Part shown: piece by piece, positions 32,362 through 41,133 of the stretch
How the letters are laid out: every line of letters begins with the position of its first letter
Numbering within the stretch: the stretch's first letter is position 1
DNA from: Prevotella sp.
GTDB lineage: Bacteria > Bacteroidota > Bacteroidia > Bacteroidales > Bacteroidaceae
Assembly (NCBI GenBank): GCA_017447515.1
Contig: JAFSNG010000029.1
Location: 1-41,544, forward strand
Reading direction: 5' to 3'
DNA: 41,544 nt
Notes under the pieces: model-generated
Told to the model about the DNA's origin: nothing
Databases searched by the model: none
What the model saw: the letters and a program-made list of their open reading frames with translations, nothing else
Made by a program: the position numbers and the translations under genes

Positions 32362-35300
32362 ATGCGAAAGGTCCTTTTGAGTGTTATCCTGATGGCGACC
32401 TGTATGGCGGCAGCAGGTGGTGCAGTGCGTAGCAAATGGAATTTTAACGGCGGGTGGCGGTTGGCCGTAGGCGATATGACGGAGGCTGCGCAGCCCGCGT
32501 ATGACGACTCGCAGTGGCAACAGGTGACGTTGCCATACGCCTTCAACGGCAGCGAGGCGTTCAGGAAAGACATTGTAGACCTGACAGATACGGTCTGCTG
32601 GTATCGCAAGACATTCACTGTGGAAAGTGCCGCTGTGAACGTCAAGAAGTACTTTGTCGAGTTTGAAGGTGTGCGCCAGGGTGCAGACTTCTACTTAAAC
32701 GGTCACCACCTCGGATATAGCGAAAATGGCGTGATGGCCTGCGGTTTCGACCTGACACCGTATGTCGTAGCAGGTACGAACGTGCTGTCCGTGCGTTGCG
32801 ACAACAGCTGGACCTACCGCTCACGCGAATACGACAGCCGTTACCAGTGGAACGACCGCAACTTCAACGCCAACTATGGCGGCATCCCCAAGAACGTGTG
32901 GCTGCACGTCACCGACAAGCTTTACCAGACACTGCCGCTGTATTCGAACCTCGGAACGACGGGAACGTACGTCTATGCCACCGACTTCGACGTGACTGCT
33001 CGCAAGGCCGTCATCCATGCCGAGTCACAGGTGAGAAACGAGGACTCACGGCCGCGTTCCTTCACCTTCTGCGTGAAGCTGCTCGACATCGACGGACAGG
33101 AGGTGGCGCGCTTTCATGGTGAACCTGTCACCATGCAGCCTAGCGAAACACGAATGGTCAGCGCACAGCAACAGGTCGACGGCCTCCATTTCTGGTCGTG
33201 GGGATATGGTTACTTGTATACCGTTGAGACGGGACTGGTTGCCGATGGGGAAACCATTGACCGCGTGCTTACGCGCACCGGTTTCCGCAAGACGCGTTTC
33301 GGCGAGGGTAAGATATGGCTCAACGACCGTGTGCTGATGGTGCATGGCTATGCCCAGCGTACGTCGAACGAATGGCCTGGGGTAGGGCTTAGCGTTCCTG
33401 CCTGGCTCAGCGATTACAGCAACGGCCTGATGGTTGAGTCGAACGGCAATCTGGTGCGGTGGATGCATGTCACGCCGTGGAAGCAGGATATTGAGTCGTG
33501 CGACCGTGTGGGACTGATTCAGGCCATGCCTGCCGGTGATGCCGAAAAGGATGTGGAGGGACCGCGTTGGCAACAGCGTACGGCGCTGATGCGCGATGCT
33601 ATCATCTACAACCGCAACAATCCCAGCATCCTGTTTTACGAGAGCGGCAACGAGAGCATTTCGCGCGAGCACATGCTGGAAATGAAGGCGATTCGCGACC
33701 AATACGACCCCTATGGCGGCCGCGCCATCGGCAGCCGCGAGATGTTGGATATCGACGAGGCGGAATATGGTGGCGAGATGCTGTATATCAACAAGTCGAA
33801 GAAGCACCCTATGTGGGCTATGGAATACTGTCGCGACGAGGGCTTGCGCAAGTATTGGGACGCGTGGAGCTATCCCTACCATCAGGAGGGCGACGGCCCG
33901 CTCTATCGTGGCAAGCCCGCCAAGGAGTACAATCACAATATGGATGAACTGGCTGTCGAACTGGTGCGCCGCTGGTATGACTACTGGTTGGAGCGTCCCG
34001 GCACCGGCACGCGTGTGTCGTCAGGCGGCGTGAAGATTGTGTTCAGCGATACGAATACCCACCATCGTGGCGAGTCTAACTACCGCACGAGTGGTGTTGT
34101 CGATGCCATGCGTATTCCGAAGGATGCCTTCTACGTTCATCAGGTGATGTGGAACGGATGGGTGGATAACGAGGCCCGGCAGACGTACATCATCGGTCAC
34201 TGGAACTACCCCGCCGGCACAGTGAAGCCCGTCTACGTCGTCTCTACTGCCGACGATGTGGAACTGTTCCTCAATGGTCGCTCGTTAGGGCATGGACGTC
34301 AGAGCTACCGTTTCCTCTATACCTTCGACGATGTTCATTGCGAGTCAGGGACGTTGGAGGCAGTTGCTTCCGACGGTAGCCGCTATCAGTTGGAGACAGC
34401 CGGTGAACCCTATCAGCTGCGTCTCACCGCCATGGAGAATCCTGAGGGTACCAAGGCCGACGGTGCCGATATGGTGCTCTTCCAGGTAGAAGTCGTTGAT
34501 CGTCAGGGCCGTCGCTGTCCCCTTGATGATCGCATGGTCCATTTCGACATGTGGGGCGAGGGCAAATGGATTGGCGGCATCGGCACACGGAACAACAAGG
34601 AGATGCAGCGTCCGGACGACAACCGTCCTGCCGGACTGCTTGACGCTGCTGCCACGAAGAATGTGTCTGACAACTATGTGGGGACTATCGACCTGCCCGT
34701 AGAGTGCGGTGTCAATCGCGTGCTGGTACGTACGACGGTGAATGCTGGCGACATCCATCTCTCCGCTTATGCCGAAGGGGTGAAACCCGCCTATATCACT
34801 GTTGCCAGTAAGCTTACGAGTCCTGCCAACGAGTCACCCGCCCTGACGCTTCCCTGCCGTTTGAATCGTGGCGAAACACCGCTCACTCCCTCGTATACGG
34901 AGCAGACCCGCACCATACGCATCGTCAGTGCAAAAGCCGGTTACGACAGTGAACATGCTTCCCGCAGTTTCGACGACAACGAACTCTCAGAGTGGAAAAA
35001 CGACGGGCGCCTTTCTACCGCGTGGATTACCTACAAGCTGGAACGCAAGGCCGTTGTCGACGACATCTGTCTGAAACTCACCGGATGGCGCCTGCGCAGT
35101 TATCCGCTCGAAATCTATGCCGGTCGTCAGCTCATCTGGTCTGGCGACACGGAGCGTAGTTTGGGCTACGTCCATCTGAAACCTCAAAAGGCCGTTAAGA
35201 CAAACGAGATCACCGTCCGCCTGCGTGGTGCAGGTAGGGACGAGGATGCCTTTGGCGGTATCGTCGAAGTTGCCGAGCCTGCTGCCGGCGAGCTCGACCT

Positions 35301-35376
35301 CTTCAAGGCCAAGAATGGTGGTGATACCAAGAGCGAGCTCCGCATCGTGGAAATAGAATTTCTTTCTTCATTATAG
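32362..35376 (+). CDS. GH2 glycoside hydrolase, probable beta-galactosidase
   Basis: 1004 aa, signal peptide MRKVLLSVILMATCMAAAGG. GH2 order: jelly-roll sugar-binding domain (about 30-185: WYRKTFTVE, FYLNGHHLGYSENG), Ig-like domain, TIM barrel (about 310-600), then DUF4982-like and further Ig-like domains (PVYVVSTADDVELFLNGRSL), and a C-terminal discoidin-like domain (about 875-1000). The acid/base is likely E431 in ESGNESIS. E488 in WAMEYCRDEG is a candidate nucleophile. In an RG-I locus GH2 enzymes commonly remove beta-galactosyl side chains; another beta-glycoside specificity is possible. It is last in the operon and ends tail-to-tail with the GH28 gene, the stop codons overlapping by 6 bases. 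Confidence 0.85.
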   Translation: MRKVLLSVILMATCMAAAGGAVRSKWNFNGGWRLAVGDMTEAAQPAYDDSQWQQVTLPYAFNGSEAFRKDIVDLTDTVCWYRKTFTVESAAVNVKKYFVEFEGVRQGADFYLNGHHLGYSENGVMACGFDLTPYVVAGTNVLSVRCDNSWTYRSREYDSRYQWNDRNFNANYGGIPKNVWLHVTDKLYQTLPLYSNLGTTGTYVYATDFDVTARKAVIHAESQVRNEDSRPRSFTFCVKLLDIDGQEVARFHGEPVTMQPSETRMVSAQQQVDGLHFWSWGYGYLYTVETGLVADGETIDRVLTRTGFRKTRFGEGKIWLNDRVLMVHGYAQRTSNEWPGVGLSVPAWLSDYSNGLMVESNGNLVRWMHVTPWKQDIESCDRVGLIQAMPAGDAEKDVEGPRWQQRTALMRDAIIYNRNNPSILFYESGNESISREHMLEMKAIRDQYDPYGGRAIGSREMLDIDEAEYGGEMLYINKSKKHPMWAMEYCRDEGLRKYWDAWSYPYHQEGDGPLYRGKPAKEYNHNMDELAVELVRRWYDYWLERPGTGTRVSSGGVKIVFSDTNTHHRGESNYRTSGVVDAMRIPKDAFYVHQVMWNGWVDNEARQTYIIGHWNYPAGTVKPVYVVSTADDVELFLNGRSLGHGRQSYRFLYTFDDVHCESGTLEAVASDGSRYQLETAGEPYQLRLTAMENPEGTKADGADMVLFQVEVVDRQGRRCPLDDRMVHFDMWGEGKWIGGIGTRNNKEMQRPDDNRPAGLLDAAATKNVSDNYVGTIDLPVECGVNRVLVRTTVNAGDIHLSAYAEGVKPAYITVASKLTSPANESPALTLPCRLNRGETPLTPSYTEQTRTIRIVSAKAGYDSEHASRSFDDNELSEWKNDGRLSTAWITYKLERKAVVDDICLKLTGWRLRSYPLEIYAGRQLIWSGDTERSLGYVHLKPQKAVKTNEITVRLRGAGRDEDAFGGIVEVAEPAAGELDLFKAKNGGDTKSELRIVEIEFLSSL

Positions 35377-36693
35377 GTAGACTTTCGGGGCGGTGTCGGG
35401 CGTGGCCTCGGAGAATTGATTGAAGTCGAGGGGCTGGCCGTCGACCGTGAAGTTCTCGAGGATGTATTTGTCGGAGGTCTTGACATCGAAAATCGTCTTG
35501 GTATCGACCTGGACGTTGCGCAGGGTGATGTTGTTGCAACGCGACTTGGGCATGTCCTTGCGGTCGCCGGGCTTGTAGAACTGCGACCAGGGATGGATGA
35601 AGAGGAAGCGTCCGCAGTGGCCGGTGATGTTCTCGACGGTGACATACTCGTAGTGCTGGGGCGTGTCGGTGCGCATCTTCAGCCATAGCACGCGGTCGGC
35701 ACGCTCGCTGTAACAGTTGCGCAGAATGATGTTGCGGCAGTGGATGGACTCGGAGCCGAGCGTCAGACAGCCGTGAACGCGACCGTAGCGGCAGTTTTGG
35801 ATGATGACGCGCTCGCAGGGGCCGTTGGTCTCGTCCTTGTCGGCCCACGTTCCCTTGCCGCCTTTCATCACTACGGCATCGTCGTTGACATGCATAAAGC
35901 AGCCGTCGATGAGCACGTCGGTGCAGGCATCGACATCGATGGCATCGGACGACGGTGCGCCGCGCTTAGGCTGTGGGGCGTAGACATTCTCCGTGGGTGC
36001 GAAGATGTAGCAGTCCAGATAGCGCACATGGTGGCTCTTGTAGACGTGGTTGGTCCAGAAGGGCGAATTGATGAGGTGTACGTCCTGAATGGTGACGTTC
36101 TGCGAGTTGGACACATAGGTGAGGCGCGGTCGCTGGGCATCCTTGTTGGTACACTGCGGATTCCACGTGCGGCGAATCCAGAACTCCTGCCAATAGTGCA
36201 GGCCGTTGCCGTCGATGGTTCCCTTGCCGCAGATGGTAAAGCCGTCGAGGCCGTCGGCATTGATGAGGGCGGAGAAGTAGTTGCACGTCTCTCCCTCGAT
36301 GCGCGTCAGGAGGATAGGGTAGTCCGCAATGCGCTCGGAGCCTTTCAGCACGGCACCCTCGCAGACCATGAGGTGAGTGCCCTGACGGAAAAACAGGGCA
36401 CCGGACATGAACGTTCCCTGGGGAATGACGACGACACCGCCGCCCTCCTGCGCTGCGCGGTCGATGACGGCCTGGATTTGCGCCGTCTGTACCTCGCTGC
36501 TGCCTATCATCACACCGTAGTCAGTGACGACATACTGGCGACCGAGGGTGCTTGCATCGACCTTCGCTGTATTGCTGAACCACGCGTCCATTTCGGTGCC
36601 GTCGGGCCACGTTTCTACGGTCTTTTTGGCTTTTGGTTTTGCGACTATGCTGATCGCAAAGACCATCATTAGAAATAATGAAATCTTTCTCAT
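35371..36693 (-). CDS. GH28 pectin glycoside hydrolase
   Basis: 440 aa, signal peptide MRKISLFLMMVFAISIVAK. Parallel beta-helix of the polygalacturonase family. D250 in SDAIDV stands for the Asp of the NTD motif, D271-D272 in VNDDAVVMKGG are the paired Asp, H307 in RVHGCLTLGSE is the GHG histidine, and K339 in LWLKMRT stands for the RxK lysine. All three carboxylates are kept, so hydrolysis is expected. The substituted NTD and GHG surroundings suggest action on RG-I or as an exo-enzyme rather than on plain polygalacturonan. It is last in the minus-strand operon, 4 bases after the GH2 stop. Confidence 0.9.
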   Translation of the reverse strand: MRKISLFLMMVFAISIVAKPKAKKTVETWPDGTEMDAWFSNTAKVDASTLGRQYVVTDYGVMIGSSEVQTAQIQAVIDRAAQEGGGVVVIPQGTFMSGALFFRQGTHLMVCEGAVLKGSERIADYPILLTRIEGETCNYFSALINADGLDGFTICGKGTIDGNGLHYWQEFWIRRTWNPQCTNKDAQRPRLTYVSNSQNVTIQDVHLINSPFWTNHVYKSHHVRYLDCYIFAPTENVYAPQPKRGAPSSDAIDVDACTDVLIDGCFMHVNDDAVVMKGGKGTWADKDETNGPCERVIIQNCRYGRVHGCLTLGSESIHCRNIILRNCYSERADRVLWLKMRTDTPQHYEYVTVENITGHCGRFLFIHPWSQFYKPGDRKDMPKSRCNNITLRNVQVDTKTIFDVKTSDKYILENFTVDGQPLDFNQFSEATPDTAPKVYL

Positions 36694-36697
36694 TGCT

Positions 36698-39502
36698 TTA
36701 TTTGATTTTGGGTTTGAGTTCGTCGGGCGACTCGTTGGTGAACATGTTCACTGCGGGAGCCTCACGTTCGAAGAGGTGACGGATGACATCCACCGAGACA
36801 GTCGTCGTGGGCTGGAAATCGTCACTCGCCATATAGCGGAGGATGGAGTAGCGCAACTGCCGGGCAACGGGGGATGGATGATGTGTGATGGCTGATGGCT
36901 GAGGGGTGATGGCTGATGGATGATGTGTGATGGCTGAGGGCTGAGGGCTGACGGGAAGGGTAGTCATCAGCAGGCGGCCATTGAGCACGCGGGCCTCGAG
37001 GAGCATGCCGAGTTTGCGCGAGACGTGCCATGTGTCGATGGGTTGCACGATGGGCTGGAAGTCCTTGGGGAATTCCGCGAGGTTCATCACCTGTGTGCGA
37101 TTGACGAGTTCCCACCAGTTCAGGTTCTGCCAGTCGTCCGTGGGGAAATCGCGGAAGACGGGATGCGTGTTCTGGATGTAGGCCCCCGTGGTATGTGGCG
37201 GGCGCATCTTAAACCACGATGTGTTCCAGAAGACAGGCAGGAACGTGTGGCGTACGTCGTTGCCGTAACGGATCTTGCCGCCAGCCGTGAGCAGCACGTC
37301 GCCACCTTGTTTTAATACCTGCAGGGCCTTGGCGTCGAGGGTATCCGTCTCGTAGATGGCTGATGGCTGATGTATGATGTCTGAGGGCTGAGGTCTGAGG
37401 TCTGAGGGCTGGGGGTAGACCCAGAAGTCCCAGTGGTTTTTGACGACCTGGGAGAGTTGTACCGTCAGCGTCAGTTTGGCTGGTGCCTGAATGTTGCCCA
37501 GCGACAGCGCGACGGTACCCAGGGGAATGTTCTTGCCTACAGGCAACGGCCCTGAGAATAGTGTGCCGTCGCTGATGATCTGATTTGAATCGTTGCTGAT
37601 GACATAGGTGGCGGTGACATCCGAAAAGGGAGTGCTGTAGGCATTGTATGCCTCGACATCGACGGAGAGCTGCTCGTCGTTGGTATAGACAAATTTGGGG
37701 AACTTGGCCAAAGGCACGACGATGTTGCAGAACTGCCGCCAGTCGTCTGCCGTGCAATAGCCTTTCTCGCGCCAATGCACATTCAGCGGACCCACGAGGG
37801 CGGTACCCTGTCCGCTATAGTCGTTGATGCCGAGATACTGGAAACCGGCATAGTCCTTCGTGCGCAGGTTGCGCTCGGTCTCATACTTGTAGCAGAGGGT
37901 CTGCAAACGTCCGCTCGCCATCAGGAATTTTTCTGCCATTTCGGCCATTCCGTTGTCGGCCAACAGGTCGCGGAATATCTCGAAGTTCTTGGCCTTATAG
38001 GCTCCATGGTACTGCGAAATCTCCTTGAAGTCGGGGAAGGCACACCACTGTCCCTGCTCATGAGCCACGATGGGCGAATGGTTGGGTTCCGTACTTTTAT
38101 AATTGCGCGGAAACAGCAACTGCTGATAATAGTCGTCGTCACTGTGTGGTGCGTGTTTGTCCCAATCCAAACCACGTGCTCCGGCCTTCACGTGATATTC
38201 GGAACCGTCGTCCCATGCCCAGCCGCCGCCGACACTAGCTCCGGCATAGATCTTCGTGGGGTCATACTGCTTCATCGCCTTCACCCAGTCGTTGCAGTAC
38301 GTCACCCAGTCGCCGGCGGGTTCATTGCCCGCCGCCATCATGCAGAACGAAGGATGGTGACCGTATTCGTCGATGATGCGTTTCGTCTCCTCCATCAGAT
38401 ACTTGTCGATTTTCTGTCCGTTACGCAGCTTCACGCCATGATTGGGCCACGAGGGACCCTCGGGCTGCAGGTAGATGCCCACACGGTCGGCAGCAGCAAA
38501 GGCGGCCTCGGGCGGACAATAGCTGTGGAAACGCACGTGGTTGAGGCCATACGCCTTGCATTTGGCGAAAACCTCCAGCCATTCTTCCTCGTCAGTAGGC
38601 GGATAGCCGGTCTCCGGGAAGCAGCAGTTCTCCACGGTGCCGCGCAGGTAGAGCGGTCGTCCATTGATGAGCAGTTGGCTGCCCTCCACGCGGATGTCAC
38701 GCAGTCCGAAAGTTACATCCACCGGCATTCCCTCGTAATAGACGGTATGCTGGTAGAGTTGGGGGTGGAACTCGTCCCACTGTATCGCTTCCTGCTTCAA
38801 CGGCACAAAGTAGGAGGTTTCGTTGACGATAATCTCCACGAAATTGGCTTCCAGATGGGGAATGACCCGTTTGCGCCAGATGACGGGCCCCACCTGCAGC
38901 TCGATGCGCCCTACGATACCGTTCCAGTTGCCCTGCGTCTGATCGGTCACGCTATGCGAATCCTGTCCCACACAGACGTTCTCAATGCCGTTGTACACGC
39001 AGATGGCGATGGTGTTGCGCGTGCCGAAACGCAGATACCTGCTGATGTCGTAGCGGTGGGGAACCGACAGCGACATCTGGTGGCCCACCTCCTTGCCGTT
39101 AACGTAGACGGTGGTCTCGATGTGCGGCCGCTCCAGGAACAACGTCACTTGCTCGCCCTTCATCGACTGGGGGATGTAGACGGTGCGCTTGTACCACGCC
39201 TTGCCCGTGTAATGGCGCTCGGGGGTCAGGAAGAACGGGAATTTCATCTCTCCCTCGTGGCGATACTTCTCCATGTAGGGATTGAAATAGAAACTGGAGT
39301 CGTACAACGAACCCGTCCACTGCGTCTTCGTGGTCACGATGTCGCCCTTGCCGTTGGTAAGCATCGAGCCCGGCAGTATCACGTAGTCATTGTATGCCGT
39401 CGAGTCGCCCAACGACAGGTCCCATGCTCCTGCCAGCGATAGTGTCTCCTGCGCCCCGCAAAGCAAGGGCAAGAAGGCCAGAAACCAAATAATCCGTTTC
39501 AT
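36698..39502 (-). CDS. GH2 glycoside hydrolase with repeat-encoded linkers
   Basis: 934 aa, signal peptide MKRIIWFLAFLPLLCGAQE. N-terminal jelly-roll (about 25-205: AWYKRTVYIPQSMKGEQVTL), Ig-like domain, TIM barrel with acid/base E394 in AAGNEPAGDW and nucleophile E482 in IVAHEQGQWC. The C-terminal part (about 690-934) contains two proline-rich heptapeptide stretches encoded by heptanucleotide arrays: about 696-716 (PQPSDLR-type) and about 850-877 (PQPSAIT/HHPSAIT). Each keeps the frame because the unit numbers are 9 and 12. The gene is 27 bases after rhaM. Likely removes beta-linked galactose or uronate from RG-I; exact substrate unknown. Its leader peptide is nearly the same as that of the CE12 enzyme two genes upstream. 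Confidence 0.85.
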   Translation of the reverse strand: MKRIIWFLAFLPLLCGAQETLSLAGAWDLSLGDSTAYNDYVILPGSMLTNGKGDIVTTKTQWTGSLYDSSFYFNPYMEKYRHEGEMKFPFFLTPERHYTGKAWYKRTVYIPQSMKGEQVTLFLERPHIETTVYVNGKEVGHQMSLSVPHRYDISRYLRFGTRNTIAICVYNGIENVCVGQDSHSVTDQTQGNWNGIVGRIELQVGPVIWRKRVIPHLEANFVEIIVNETSYFVPLKQEAIQWDEFHPQLYQHTVYYEGMPVDVTFGLRDIRVEGSQLLINGRPLYLRGTVENCCFPETGYPPTDEEEWLEVFAKCKAYGLNHVRFHSYCPPEAAFAAADRVGIYLQPEGPSWPNHGVKLRNGQKIDKYLMEETKRIIDEYGHHPSFCMMAAGNEPAGDWVTYCNDWVKAMKQYDPTKIYAGASVGGGWAWDDGSEYHVKAGARGLDWDKHAPHSDDDYYQQLLFPRNYKSTEPNHSPIVAHEQGQWCAFPDFKEISQYHGAYKAKNFEIFRDLLADNGMAEMAEKFLMASGRLQTLCYKYETERNLRTKDYAGFQYLGINDYSGQGTALVGPLNVHWREKGYCTADDWRQFCNIVVPLAKFPKFVYTNDEQLSVDVEAYNAYSTPFSDVTATYVISNDSNQIISDGTLFSGPLPVGKNIPLGTVALSLGNIQAPAKLTLTVQLSQVVKNHWDFWVYPQPSDLRPQPSDIIHQPSAIYETDTLDAKALQVLKQGGDVLLTAGGKIRYGNDVRHTFLPVFWNTSWFKMRPPHTTGAYIQNTHPVFRDFPTDDWQNLNWWELVNRTQVMNLAEFPKDFQPIVQPIDTWHVSRKLGMLLEARVLNGRLLMTTLPVSPQPSAITHHPSAITPQPSAITHHPSPVARQLRYSILRYMASDDFQPTTTVSVDVIRHLFEREAPAVNMFTNESPDELKPKIK
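36872..36955. repeat. Heptanucleotide array, 12 units (TGATGGC type), in the GH2 gene
   Basis: 84 bases made of 12 uninterrupted 7-mers: mostly TGATGGC, with TGAGGGC, TGATGTG and TGATGGA variants. On the coding strand it encodes four heptapeptides of the type PQPSAIT/HHPSAIT (28 codons). Being a multiple of 21 bases it leaves the frame intact. Confidence 0.9.
37354..37416. repeat. Heptanucleotide array, 9 units (TGATGGC/TGAGGTC type), in the same GH2 gene
   Basis: 63 bases of nine 7-mers, from AGATGGC through TGATGGC, TGATGTA, TGATGTC, TGAGGGC and TGAGGTC to TGGGGGT. It encodes three Pro/Ser heptapeptides (YPQPSDL, RPQPSDI, IHQPSAI). Same unit family as the 12-unit array 400 bases away. Confidence 0.9.
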
Positions 39503-39529
39503 CCGTGCAATCTGTGGTCGTAAATTAAA

Positions 39530-39847
39530 TCAATCCAAGTGGAACACTTCCTGCAGCGGTACCGTCACGGGCGAATTGTCCGCGTTCACCTCCATGATGT
39601 CCGCCATCATGTCCCACCACTTCTGCGTGATGGGGTCCACGTTCTCCGTGTCCTGCGAGTTACCGTCGCCCTCACACTCCTGATAGCCGAACAGGATGTT
39701 GGTATCCTTGTCCCAATAGATGCTGTAGTTGCTCACTCCGCCGTCCTTGATCATCTTCACCAACTCGGGCCAGATGGCGGCATGGCGACGTTCGTACTCT
39801 TTCTCACAACCTGGTTTCAGGTACATCTTAAATGCAAATCTCTTCAT
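39530..39847 (-). CDS. rhaM: L-rhamnose mutarotase
   Basis: 105 aa (E. coli RhaM 104), covering the family end to end: KRFAFKMYLKPGC, RRHAAIWPELVKMIKDGG with the conserved H22, NYSIYWDKDTNILFGYQE, KWWDMMADIMEVN and the closing VPLQEVFHLD. It interconverts alpha- and beta-L-rhamnopyranose so that released sugar suits the permease or isomerase. There is no signal peptide, so it acts in the cytoplasm although it is co-transcribed with secreted enzymes. It lies 1 base after the CE12 stop. Its presence in this operon supports L-rhamnose as a product of the locus. Confidence 0.96.
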   Translation of the reverse strand: MKRFAFKMYLKPGCEKEYERRHAAIWPELVKMIKDGGVSNYSIYWDKDTNILFGYQECEGDGNSQDTENVDPITQKWWDMMADIMEVNADNSPVTVPLQEVFHLD

Positions 39848-39848
39848 A

Positions 39849-41087
39849 TTAGTTTCCGTCGGGTTTTAGTGTATTACTTGAGCCTGACATGTGCCAGACG
39901 AATTCAGCGTAATTGTCGGGACGCGCTGGGTCGAAGTCCTGCCACTCAGGACGCAGATGGTCAGTGAGTGGCGACTGTATCTGCTTCAGTCCCATGACCA
40001 CCATCTTCGCTATCTCCCACGCACCGTAGGGGTTGAAATGGGTGTTGTCCGCCAGTGCCTTCGGCTGGTCCTTGAACGTGTTGGCAGGGTAGTGGACCAG
40101 TGCATGTTTCGATCCCTCCACGCCCAATGCCTCGTAGAAAGTGGTCGACATCTTCGTCAGGTCAATTACCGGCACGTTCTCCCGTCGTGCTACGGCCTTC
40201 ATCGCCTCAGGATAGTCGCCGTGCGTGTTCTTGATGTGTCCGTTGTCATCGAAGAACCGTCGTGCCGTCGGGGTGCAGAAAATGATGTTCCCGCCTTTCT
40301 CACGTACGCGGTCGACGAAGATTTTCAGGTTCCGCGAATAGCTGTACCACGCACCGTCGCCCGCATTCTTCTCCTTCTCGTCGTTGTGGCCGAACTCTAT
40401 GATGACGTAGTCGCCCTGCTTCAGACGGCTGAGAATTTTGTCCAGTCGGCGTTGAGCCAGGAACGACGTACACGACAGTCCGCTCTCGGCAAAGTTGGCA
40501 AACACCACCTGGTCGTCAAACCATCGCGTAATCATCTGTCCCCACGATGCCCACGGCTCGTCCTCCTGATCCACCACCGTGCTGTTGCCGCAAAGGTAAA
40601 CCGTGGTGGGCGCCTGCTCTGGCTGAACCTCAGTGCGCTCTATTTTGATGCTCTTCACCGCCGGCGCAGGGCCGCAGAACGAAATGGTCAGCGAGTCGTC
40701 CCAGTTCTTATAACCCACCTCGCGCGGCTTCAGCCTGACGTTTGTCTTGTCGTCAATGCGCGGCGAGTGCTTGTTCACCATGAATGTCACCGTCTTGTAC
40801 TCGCCCTTCTTCGTTTGTACGACGTCGTAATAGTGGCGACGGCTCTCAGCACGCACCACCGTCTCGCCAGCCCGCTTCCTGTTGCCCAGCGTCACCGTCA
40901 CGCGGTAGTTGCCGTCAGGTGCCGCCACACTGTAGGAAAACGGCTGCGTCGCCCATTTGTCCAGCGTCGCCTCCCATGTTCCATTCTGCGATTGCAACGC
41001 TGCACGCTGAACATCGGTCTGCGACTGTGCCTCCTGCGCCCCGCAAAGCAATGGTATAAAGGCCAAAAAGCAAAAAATCCGTTTCAT
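39849..41087 (-). CDS. CE12 rhamnogalacturonan acetylesterase with N-terminal beta domain
   Basis: 412 aa, signal peptide MKRIFCFLAFIPLLCGAQE. Residues about 36-155 form a galactose-binding-like beta sandwich (PFSYSVAAPDGNYRVTVTLG). The SGNH hydrolase follows: S169 in LCGNSTVVDQ, G203 in AESGLSC, N235 in FGHND, and D347/H350 in DNTHFNP. It deacetylates galacturonate residues of RG-I. First gene of the minus-strand operon CE12-rhaM-GH2-GH28. It differs from the tandem CE12 at 10553-12244 in having one hydrolase domain and the extra beta domain. Confidence 0.93.
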   Translation of the reverse strand: MKRIFCFLAFIPLLCGAQEAQSQTDVQRAALQSQNGTWEATLDKWATQPFSYSVAAPDGNYRVTVTLGNRKRAGETVVRAESRRHYYDVVQTKKGEYKTVTFMVNKHSPRIDDKTNVRLKPREVGYKNWDDSLTISFCGPAPAVKSIKIERTEVQPEQAPTTVYLCGNSTVVDQEDEPWASWGQMITRWFDDQVVFANFAESGLSCTSFLAQRRLDKILSRLKQGDYVIIEFGHNDEKEKNAGDGAWYSYSRNLKIFVDRVREKGGNIIFCTPTARRFFDDNGHIKNTHGDYPEAMKAVARRENVPVIDLTKMSTTFYEALGVEGSKHALVHYPANTFKDQPKALADNTHFNPYGAWEIAKMVVMGLKQIQSPLTDHLRPEWQDFDPARPDNYAEFVWHMSGSSNTLKPDGN

Positions 41088-41125
41088 AAAGATATTGTTT
41101 CTCTTTTGGTTTGTTTTTGATTATG

Positions 41126-41133
41126 CAAAAATA
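41126..41133 (-). promoter_or_regulatory. -7 box of the CE12-rhaM-GH2-GH28 operon
   Basis: TATTTTTG (then C) on the minus strand fits TAnnTTTG, about 40 bases upstream of the ATG at 41087. No good TTTG is found at the -33 distance, suggesting activator dependence. Confidence 0.5.

Noticed and set aside
37775-39442. Long plus-strand open frame opposite the GH2 gene (555 codons)
   Set aside because: The minus strand encodes a complete GH2 with signal peptide and catalytic residues; the plus frame has no start context and a His/Val/Arg-rich composition typical of antisense frames.
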